Source of the DNA: Candidatus Thiodictyon syntrophicum
GTDB taxonomy: Bacteria > Pseudomonadota > Gammaproteobacteria > Chromatiales > Chromatiaceae
NCBI RefSeq assembly: GCF_002813775.1
Contig: NZ_CP020372.1
Location: 124,001 to 188,000, forward strand
Direction of reading: 5' to 3'
Length of the DNA stretch: 64,000 nucleotides
Shown: piece after piece, positions 57,907 to 64,000 of the stretch
Position numbering within the stretch: position 1 is the stretch's first letter
How the letters are laid out: every line of letters begins with the position of its first letter
Notes under the pieces: generated by a model
Told to the model about the DNA's origin: nothing
The model's input: the letters and a program-made list of their open reading frames with translations, nothing else
The model's database searches: none
Program-made: the position numbers and the translations under genes

Positions 57907-58419
57907 TCAGTTGTGGGCGGCGAAGGGGTGGAAGGCGGCGGCCTTCAGCTGCTGCACCTCGGCGGCCTTGGGCTCACCGGTGATAGCGCGCTTGATGGCC
58001 TGCTTGGTCGCCTCGTAGTTGTATTCCTGGATCTTGATGTCGTCCTCGGCCTGCCAATGGATGAAGACGCCGACACAGATGAAGATGTCCTCCACCTCGG
58101 CCGCCGGGATGGTGCCGTCCTCCACGCAGTCGGCCACCGCCATGGCGACACCGCGCTGGGCGGCACCGAACATCTTCTTGACCTGGTTCGCGCCCTTGAT
58201 GGTGACCTTGTTGAACATCAGGGTATTGGGTCTGCACGGCAGGTTGGGCGCGATCACCGCGAGCAGGCTGGTGAAGCCCTCCTTGTTGTTGACCAGGCCG
58301 TTGCAAAAGGCGGTTTCGGCGGCGGAGCCGCGCGGGCCCATGATCAGGTCGATATGGGCGACCTCGTGGTGGTCGCCGACCGCGGACTCTCCGACCAGGG
58401 TCTTGTTGATGACTGGCAT
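57907..58419 (-). CDS. fae: Formaldehyde-activating enzyme Fae
   Basis: 170 aa, the usual length. [40 protein letters not shown] and [20 protein letters not shown] are near-invariant in Fae. It condenses formaldehyde with H4MPT to methylene-H4MPT, the entry step of the pathway. A good GGAG precedes the ATG. The nearest genes on this strand are citG-like and mptN upstream. It has no long inverted-repeat element in front, unlike many of the other C1 genes here. Confidence 0.97.
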   Translation of the reverse strand: MPVINKTLVGESAVGDHHEVAHIDLIMGPRGSAAETAFCNGLVNNKEGFTSLLAVIAPNLPCRPNTLMFNKVTIKGANQVKKMFGAAQRGVAMAVADCVEDGTIPAAEVEDIFICVGVFIHWQAEDDIKIQEYNYEATKQAIKRAITGEPKAAEVQQLKAAAFHPFAAHN

Positions 58420-58445
58420 TGTACTGTCTCCTTCGCTTTGGTTTT

Positions 58446-59399
58446 TCAGATGGCTGGCATCGGGTCCGGGGTGTCCGGTCCGGTGCGGGGGATGCGGCGG
58501 GTATCCGCCGCGGCTGATGAATAAAGGTCCGCGGGGGCGAGCCGCGCGATCAGCAGACAGGCGACCGTCAGGTCCGCGCAGCTGCCGGGGTTGAGCCCGG
58601 TCTCCTTCAATTCGCGATCGAGTCGCAGCAGGGCCTCCCGAAAGGGCTCCGGGCGCGCCGCCCGGACCAGGTCGGCGGCGATAGGCGCGGCGCGCCAGGT
58701 CACCGCCCGCGCCCGCGCGGGCCCCAGTTTACGGGCGATGTGCGTGTCGGGAAACCGCCCGAGAAAATCCAGGTAGAGCCCGGCGGCGGCCCAGGCGGGA
58801 TCCTGCCAGCGTGCCTGCAACTGTCTGAACAGCGGGACCGCGCGCTCGAACAGGTCCTGGAAGCCCGCCGCATATTGGGCCGCGATCAGGTCCCGGTCGG
58901 CCGCCAGCGCCATGACCGCGAGCGGCGTGGCGGTGGCCGGCGCGGCCACGTCGTGCTGCGCCGACTCACCCAGGCCGCCGGGGGCGGCGAGCCGGATCGC
59001 CCGGTTGAGGCCGTCCATGTCGCGACGATCGGCAGCGCACAGTACGGTTAGGAGCCGCGCGCGCAGCGTCGCCGGGGCGGCCGGGTCCAGCGCCGCCTGG
59101 ATCAAAGGGGCGCAGAGCAGGATGATCCCCAGATTCGTATTGCAGCCGACGGCCGCACGGGTCGCGGCCACCGCCCGGTAGACCCGCTCTCCGAGTCCCA
59201 GGCCGGGCTCGGTCAGGGGGTCGGCGCTGACCGCGGCGCTGGTCAGAAAGTCCGCGACGGTCATCCCGTGCCCGGCGGACGCGCGGTGGACGTTGCCGGG
59301 TTTGAGCGCGTCCAGTTCCAGGGCGCAGGCCGCCCGGTAGGCGTCACCGATCCGCCGCCGCGCCGCGTCCCCGCGCTCGCCCCGGGACTGAGCGGTCAT
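58446..59399 (-). CDS. CitG-like (triphosphoribosyl-dephospho-CoA synthase family) protein
   Basis: 317 aa. [20 protein letters not shown] near the start and [20 protein letters not shown] are CitG/MdcB family motifs. CitG makes the prosthetic-group precursor of citrate lyase, but homologues in H4MPT clusters occur without citrate lyase. They are thought to act in cofactor synthesis, perhaps on a ribosyl-phosphate step. The ATG at 59399 overlaps the stop of the RimK-like gene by 4 nt. fae follows 26 bp later. Confidence 0.83.
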   Translation of the reverse strand: MTAQSRGERGDAARRRIGDAYRAACALELDALKPGNVHRASAGHGMTVADFLTSAAVSADPLTEPGLGLGERVYRAVAATRAAVGCNTNLGIILLCAPLIQAALDPAAPATLRARLLTVLCAADRRDMDGLNRAIRLAAPGGLGESAQHDVAAPATATPLAVMALAADRDLIAAQYAAGFQDLFERAVPLFRQLQARWQDPAWAAAGLYLDFLGRFPDTHIARKLGPARARAVTWRAAPIAADLVRAARPEPFREALLRLDRELKETGLNPGSCADLTVACLLIARLAPADLYSSAAADTRRIPRTGPDTPDPMPAI

Positions 59400-60355
59400 C
59401 CCACCGCCTCCATGCGCGGGGCGCCCCGCTGAAGGCGCAACAGGTCGGCGACCAGGGCGGCGGCGAGGTCGAACCCGCACACCTGTTGCAGCCCCTTCCA
59501 GGCCGGGACCCCATTGACCTCGATGACCCAGGCGCGCCCGGCGGTGTCGCGCAAGATATCGACCCCCGCGTAGGCCATCTCCAGGGTCCGGGCGGCCGCC
59601 TCTGCCAGGTCCCGCAGATCCGGGGTCAGGTCCGCCGGGTGGCAGGAGGCGCCCTGGGCGACATTGGTGATCCAACCCGTGGGCGCGCTGCGGCGCATGG
59701 CCGCCACCGCCCGGGCGCCGATGACGAAGACCCGGAAGTCCTGCGCCTGCGCCGTATCCCCGGGGATGAAGCGCTGGAGATAATGGATGCCGCTGCCGAC
59801 CGGGCGCGGCAGGGTGGCGTGGTCCTTGCCGTTCAAGCGGGTCAGGCCCTCCCCCTGGGAGCCGAACAACGGTTTCAGGACCAGCTCATGGCCGGCGGCC
59901 AGTTCCCGTGCCAGCACCCGGCCGGCCTCGTCCGGGTCGCGCACGACCCAAGCCGGCGGGGTCGGGACCCCCGCGGTATGGAGCAGGAAGCTCGTCATGC
60001 CCTTGTCGACGCTGCGCTCGATCGCGCCGCCGTCGTTGTAGACCAGGACCCCCAGGCGGCGCAGGGCATGGAGTACGTCGAGATAATAGACGACCTCCTC
60101 CAGGGTGCCGCCGGGGACGCCGCGCACAAAGGCGGCGTCCGGCAGGGCGTCGAAACCAGGCAGATGCAGGCCCGGCCCCCCGGCCGAGAGGTCGAAATGA
60201 CAGGTCTGAAGCGACACATAGCGTCCCACCCAGCCGCGTTCGGCCAGGGCCGCGCACAGGCGCGCACCGTGCCAGCCGGGGTCGTCGGAGAAGATGGCGA
60301 CGACGGGCGCGGCCCGCGTCCGCGCGGGGTGGGGCCGCGCCGTCACGCGGCGCAC
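59396..60355 (-). CDS. RimK-like ATP-grasp ligase (MptN-type, H4MPT glutamylation)
   Basis: 319 aa. ATP-grasp motifs [26 protein letters not shown] and [17 protein letters not shown] are as in RimK/MptN/CofF. MptN adds glutamate to H4MPT in methanogens; here it may finish the bacterial dephospho-H4MPT or act on methylofuran. The start is GTG 60355 or GTG 60346; the latter overlaps the mch stop as GTGA, and neither has a clear Shine-Dalgarno sequence. It is co-transcribed with mch. Confidence 0.85.
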   Translation of the reverse strand: MRRVTARPHPARTRAAPVVAIFSDDPGWHGARLCAALAERGWVGRYVSLQTCHFDLSAGGPGLHLPGFDALPDAAFVRGVPGGTLEEVVYYLDVLHALRRLGVLVYNDGGAIERSVDKGMTSFLLHTAGVPTPPAWVVRDPDEAGRVLARELAAGHELVLKPLFGSQGEGLTRLNGKDHATLPRPVGSGIHYLQRFIPGDTAQAQDFRVFVIGARAVAAMRRSAPTGWITNVAQGASCHPADLTPDLRDLAEAAARTLEMAYAGVDILRDTAGRAWVIEVNGVPAWKGLQQVCGFDLAAALVADLLRLQRGAPRMEAVG

Positions 60356-61332
60356 CCGAATGAGGCCGCCAGCAGCGCGGCATCGATCCGCCCGGCGGAG
60401 AAGGTCCGGCCGCTGTCCAGGGCCGTCACCCGGATGCGCGCCGGGCTGAAGAGCAGCGGGTCGATCTGGAAGAAATCATAGTTATAGGCCTTGAAGACCT
60501 CCGCGAAGGGCCGCCCATAGTCGCGCGACGCGCCGCTCGGCAGCCGTTCGGCCAGGTCCTGCGCGGCCGCGTCGCTACCGGTGACGAAGAGTTGGACCTG
60601 GCCGGCGAAGAGGATGGCGTCATTGGTGCGGCCCATGGCGGTCACGAAGTCCGGTGCCGGGGGCGGCAGGGGGGCGCTGCCGAAGCCGTCGCGGATGGCG
60701 TGCAGATCGAAGCCCAGGGTGTGGGCCTTGTGCAGGGCCACTTCCAGGACCCGGGCGACGATCTGCACGGTGCCGGCGAGGCTGCGGGTCGGGGTCAGGA
60801 TCAGGGTGAGCCCGTCCGGGGCGATGCCGCAGTCGCGGGCGATCTTCTCGACCAGGGGCGCGGGGGGGCGGCGGTCGACCTCCAGCACCAGCACGGCGCG
60901 CTCGCAGTGGTCCCGATAACCCAGTTCCGCGAACAGGGGCTCCTTGCCGGTCAGGGCGCGCGCGGGACCCGACCCCAGGGCCTGGAAGGCGCCCTTGCCC
61001 TCCCCGTGGCTCAGGCCCCAGCCGGCATACTGGCTCCCCAGGCAGGCGAGCACCGGGTCGGTGGTCGAGACCTCCACTCCGAGCGGCCAATCCCCGAGCG
61101 GGCCGCCCACTGCGAGGCCGCCGCGCAGGCTGACCCGCCCGAGCCCGCCCAGGCAGATCTGCGCGATACGCCGGCCAGCCTCCAGGCCCCCGGGTACGTC
61201 GATGCCCCCATCCACCACCAGGCAACCGTTGTCCAGGCGCTCGAGCCCCAGGCGCAGCCGCGCCGCGTCCGCTACCAGGGCGTCCACCAGGGGGGCGGCC
61301 AGGGCGTTCAGGCTTATCGTTGGTTCGGTCAT
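60343..61332 (-). CDS. mch: Methenyl-H4MPT cyclohydrolase Mch
   Basis: 329 aa. [37 protein letters not shown] and the end [20 protein letters not shown] are typical of Mch. It hydrolyses methenyl-H4MPT to N5-formyl-H4MPT, the step before the Fhc complex. The ATG at 61332 lies 29 bp from element F. It leads a mch-mptN-citG-fae string on the minus strand. Confidence 0.95.
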   Translation of the reverse strand: MTEPTISLNALAAPLVDALVADAARLRLGLERLDNGCLVVDGGIDVPGGLEAGRRIAQICLGGLGRVSLRGGLAVGGPLGDWPLGVEVSTTDPVLACLGSQYAGWGLSHGEGKGAFQALGSGPARALTGKEPLFAELGYRDHCERAVLVLEVDRRPPAPLVEKIARDCGIAPDGLTLILTPTRSLAGTVQIVARVLEVALHKAHTLGFDLHAIRDGFGSAPLPPPAPDFVTAMGRTNDAILFAGQVQLFVTGSDAAAQDLAERLPSGASRDYGRPFAEVFKAYNYDFFQIDPLLFSPARIRVTALDSGRTFSAGRIDAALLAASFGCAA

Positions 61333-61361
61333 GGCAGTGCCTTTAACCTTAAAGAAGAGTA

Positions 61362-61499
61362 TTTGGCCGCAAATGAACGCAAATAAGCGCAAATAAATCC
61401 GTTGGATAGCATCGTCGCGGGCGTCACCCGGACGGTGAACATGCAGTACAGGCCACGTCTCTGATTATTTGCGTCAATTTGCGTTCATTTGCGGCTAAA
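61362..61499. repeat. Long inverted-repeat element F, 5' of mch
   Basis: Arms 61363-61400 and 61463-61499 pair over about 35 bp with a few mismatches (GCCGCAAATGAACGCAAATA type). The core is shared with element G in the same orientation and with element E inverted. The mch-proximal flank, read toward mch, is CAAATACTCTTCTTTAAGG. Confidence 0.87.
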
Positions 61500-61579
61500 C
61501 TGCATTTTTTTGGGTTTAAGAAAGAAATACGTTGTCACGCGGGGATGCGGCGCGGCGCGCGAATTCGCTCTTTCCAGAC

Positions 61580-62719
61580 TCACGTACTAAGGTACGCACG
61601 TACTTCCTCCGCGCGGGCCGCGAGCATCGACTCCACCCGGTCCGAGTCCGGACCCTGGGCCAGCACGGTGCACAGGGGCGCGCCGCGCGCAATTCGGGTG
61701 CCGGCCGGCGGGCGGTCCCGCGACCAGTCGGGCCAGCGGCCATCGTTGAGGATGGTCAGGTCGGCAGTCGCATAGACGACCCGTTGGCCGGCGACCTGGG
61801 CGGCGCGCCGCGGCGGCTCCCCGGACAGGTCCCCCAGGCAGGCGCGCGCGTGGCGCCGAATCCAACCGCCCTCGCACTGGCCCTCGTAGAGGCTCATGGT
61901 CGCGGACGGCCGGGGGTTGATGTCCAGCAGGTAAGGCTGCCCCTGGTGCAGGATAAAGTCCAGGTTGTTGAGGCCGCGCAGCCCGAGCGCGCCGACCAGG
62001 GATTGGCACCAGTGCGTGACCGTGGCGCGCGCCGGGTCGCCCAGGGCCGCCTGGCCGATCGCCCCACCATAGAGAAAGGGGCGTTGCGGGTCGGCGTCGG
62101 CCACCAGCAGGCGGTTGCAGCCGATGACTTCGAGCCCCCGGCCATCGGCGATGAACAGGATCGACCTCAGGTCGCCCTCCTGAAAACGCTGGAACAGGTG
62201 GGGCGCCGCGGGGCGCGGATCGCCCGCCCGCCAGGGGCCGACGCCGAGACCACCGCACCCGCCGCACGCCTTCACCAGCCAGCGGCCTGGGTCGTCCGCC
62301 GGGGGCGGGTCCAGACGCGTCTGCGGGTGCGCGATCGTGAGCCCGTCCAACAGCGCGCAGAACCGTTGCGGGTCCCGGAGCAGGCTCAGGACCGCGGGGT
62401 CATTGCCCAGGAGGCGCAGCCCCGCGGGCAGGTTGGTCAGCACCTCGGGTGCGGACTCCAATCCGGACCCATAGACCAGGCCCAGGTCCGCTCCGGCGGC
62501 GGCGACTTCCTGGAGCGCCGCGCCCAGGCGTTGGGGCTCCAGCCCCCAGCCCGCCCCCAGGTCCACCAACGGCACCCGGGTGCAGGGTCCGAGCGCCTGG
62601 GTGTCCAGGTCGCAGAAGCCGTCCAGAACCCGCACCCGGAAGCCGCCGCGCACCGCCGACTCGGCGATGGCCCGCGCGCTGGCGGCCACCAGGAGCAGGT
62701 CGGCGGGCTCACTCGACAT
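61580..62719 (-). CDS. ATP-grasp protein of the H4MPT cluster
   Basis: 379 aa. RWLVKACGGCGGLGVGPWRA is an ATP-grasp glycine-rich loop, and NNLDFILHQGQPYLLDINPR gives the metal-binding Asp/Asn. It resembles the ATP-grasp proteins always found near mtdB/mch in methylotrophs; the substrate is unknown, and a cofactor-synthesis ligase is likely. The ATG at 62719 overlaps the mtdB 3' end by 11 nt. After the stop the DNA is GTAC-rich, as after mfnF. Confidence 0.82.
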   Translation of the reverse strand: MSSEPADLLLVAASARAIAESAVRGGFRVRVLDGFCDLDTQALGPCTRVPLVDLGAGWGLEPQRLGAALQEVAAAGADLGLVYGSGLESAPEVLTNLPAGLRLLGNDPAVLSLLRDPQRFCALLDGLTIAHPQTRLDPPPADDPGRWLVKACGGCGGLGVGPWRAGDPRPAAPHLFQRFQEGDLRSILFIADGRGLEVIGCNRLLVADADPQRPFLYGGAIGQAALGDPARATVTHWCQSLVGALGLRGLNNLDFILHQGQPYLLDINPRPSATMSLYEGQCEGGWIRRHARACLGDLSGEPPRRAAQVAGQRVVYATADLTILNDGRWPDWSRDRPPAGTRIARGAPLCTVLAQGPDSDRVESMLAARAEEVRAYLST

Positions 62720-63611
62720 GCAGGCGAGCCATCGCGAAGGCCGCGTCGAGCCCCAGGTATTGGGGTGAGTCCGCCTCGTGCATCTGCCGCAGGAGACCCT
62801 GCTGGACCCGGTACTTGATGTTGCCGACGGCCAGCGCCCCCAGGCCCAGGGCGCCGCCCGCGGCGCCGGGGAGCGGGGCGCCGTTGTCCATCACCCCAAT
62901 CCCCTCGATGCCCGCCGGCGGGACGGCGTTGACGTCGCAGGCGACCCTCAGCCGTGCAGACCGGCCGACCTGGTGGGCACGCAACACCTGCACGCCGGCC
63001 GCCGCGGCGTTGAAGACCAGGTCCGCCGTGTCCATCAGGGTCAGGATTTCCTCGTCGCTGCCGGCATAGGCCGCAGTGATCTCGACCCCGCAGTGCTCGT
63101 TGCAATGCCGCGCCGCGTCCTGCGCGCGCGGCAGGTCCAGGAGGCTCACGATCTGCGTCTGCGCCCCGACGCGGGCGCTCAGGATGGCGGCGGCCGAACC
63201 CACCGGTCCGGTGCCGCCGAAGACGAGCACCCGCAGTCCCGCGAGCCCGGTCTGGAAGCCGCGCCGCAGCCAGCCCTCGGCCCCGGCGACCATGGCCGCG
63301 GCGGTGGTGAAGGCGCCGCTCGGGTCGGCGAAGACCGAGACCTCAAAGGGGGGCACCATGGCGGCGCGGGCCGCGGCCAACATGTCCATGGCCAGATGGA
63401 TGTCGCGCCCGCCCAGGAAGACGCCGGTGCGTGCCACACCCCGGGGACCGCGGGAGAAGATGGCGTCCTGGACCAGTCCGGTTACCTCCTCCAGGGCCAC
63501 ATGGGAGTAGGCCGTGCAGGCCGTCCAGCCGGCGTCATAGGCCATGTTCACGTCGAAGGGGCTGAGGTTCTTCGCGGCCGTGATCATGTGCAGGAGATAG
63601 GGTTTTTCCAC
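62709..63611 (-). CDS. mtdB: NAD(P)-dependent methylene-H4MPT dehydrogenase MtdB
   Basis: 300 aa. MITAAKNLSPFDVNMAYDAG and the Rossmann motif VFGGTGPVGSAAAILSA, then ACDVNAVPPAGIEGIGVMD, match MtdB. It oxidises methylene-H4MPT to methenyl-H4MPT. Which of NAD and NADP is used is not clear from sequence. It leads the minus-strand operon with the ATP-grasp gene. Element G lies 45 bp upstream of its ATG. Confidence 0.95.
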   Translation of the reverse strand: MEKPYLLHMITAAKNLSPFDVNMAYDAGWTACTAYSHVALEEVTGLVQDAIFSRGPRGVARTGVFLGGRDIHLAMDMLAAARAAMVPPFEVSVFADPSGAFTTAAAMVAGAEGWLRRGFQTGLAGLRVLVFGGTGPVGSAAAILSARVGAQTQIVSLLDLPRAQDAARHCNEHCGVEITAAYAGSDEEILTLMDTADLVFNAAAAGVQVLRAHQVGRSARLRVACDVNAVPPAGIEGIGVMDNGAPLPGAAGGALGLGALAVGNIKYRVQQGLLRQMHEADSPQYLGLDAAFAMARLHVE

Positions 63612-63655
63612 TGGGATTGCTCAGGCCGGTGATTCGGTGGACGGGGTTCCAAGAT

Positions 63656-63820
63656 CCCAGAAAGAGTATCTGGCCGCAAATGAACGCAAATAAGCGCAAA
63701 TAAATCTGCTGGTTATCATCGTCGCGGGCAGCACCCGGACAGCGAACATGCAGCAAAGGTCAAGTCTCTGATTATTTGCGTCTATTTGCGTTCATTTGCG
63801 GATAAATTGATCTTTCTGGG
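63656..63820. repeat. Long inverted-repeat element G, 5' of mtdB
   Basis: Inner arms are 63669-63706 and 63770-63806. The complementarity extends outward to CCCAGAAAGAGTATC on one side and GATCTTTCTGGG on the other, giving imperfect terminal repeats of about 50 bp. The core (GTCGCGGGCAGCACCCGGAC) matches elements F and E. Confidence 0.87.
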
Positions 63821-63861
63821 ATGATACTGACTGCCGCTCGCCGGCTGCTGATCGATCGGCC

Positions 63862-64000
63862 TCAGCGGGTGACGGACTGCACGGTCGTCTTTATCTGATC
63901 CGGTTCGCAGTCCACGCGGGCACCCCGATTGCGCCCCGCGGCGATGCGGTAACCCAGGGGCGAGCCGTCACCGAAGCGTTCCTTGAGCCCCACCTCCAGC
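63862..64000 (-). CDS. C-terminal end of an unidentified protein (start outside window)
   Basis: 46 codons are visible, ending LGYRIAAGRNRGARVDCEPD, QIKTTVQSVTR and a stop. I do not recognise the family from this tail. The frame is open to the window edge and codon use is native. It sits directly upstream of mtdB on the same strand, so it is probably another C1-cluster gene. Confidence 0.6.
   Translation of the reverse strand, partial: LEVGLKERFGDGSPLGYRIAAGRNRGARVDCEPDQIKTTVQSVTR

Overview
The window looks like chromosome of a GC-rich purple sulfur bacterium (gammaproteobacterial, Chromatiaceae-like). It carries a bacteriochlorophyll operon (bchG, a PucC/BCD-family transporter, bchP) with a PpsR/CrtJ regulator and a good PpsR operator. 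It also carries two blocks of genes for the tetrahydromethanopterin (H4MPT)/methylofuran C1 pathway. This is inference from gene content; no rRNA or tRNA gene was seen.

Layout. 0-10.9 kb is a defence block: the end of a Wadjet operon (jetC', jetD), a type III restriction-modification operon with a RhuM gene between mod and res, and a DUF1778/GNAT toxin-antitoxin pair. 11-16 kb is the photopigment block. 16-22.6 kb holds repeats, a decayed small gene and fhcB-fhcA-fhcD-fhcC, followed by sapC and a Crp/Fnr regulator. 24.5-33.3 kb holds housekeeping genes: an unusual double-signal sugar dehydrogenase, a MaoC hydratase, a Kup K+ transporter, a HIT protein and a CoA-transferase. 33.5-40 kb is a plastic region: damaged parDE, mazEF, UPF0175/DUF3368, hicB and Fic genes, a partial copy of the CoA-transferase, and between them a two-gene operon encoding a zinc metalloprotease and a caspase-SLOG-TIR protein. 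40-46 kb holds acvB/mprF (lysyl-phosphatidylglycerol), mobA and a pterin carbinolamine dehydratase. 46-52.7 kb holds an outer-membrane protein, Rpn-nuclease remnants, a large dynamin-like GTPase ending in a MITD1-type domain, and another DUF1778/GNAT pair. 52.7-64 kb is the second C1 block: mfnE, pabB, mfnF, mfnD, a HisA-like protein, fae, a CitG-like protein, a RimK-like ligase, mch, an ATP-grasp protein, mtdB and the end of another gene.

How it fits together. Fae, MtdB, Mch and FhcABCD form a full route from formaldehyde through methylene-, methenyl- and formyl-H4MPT to formyl-methylofuran and formate. MfnD/E/F, PabB, the RimK-like ligase and other cluster genes would make or modify the two cofactors.

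The two most interesting signals are these. (1) Seven intergenic elements with long terminal inverted repeats built from 8-10 nt units sit directly 5' of fhcB, fhcA, fhcD, sapC, pabB, mch and mtdB, and I saw none elsewhere in the window. (2) The caspase-SLOG-TIR protein, translationally coupled to a metalloprotease, reads like a single-chain version of TIR-signalled protease immunity.
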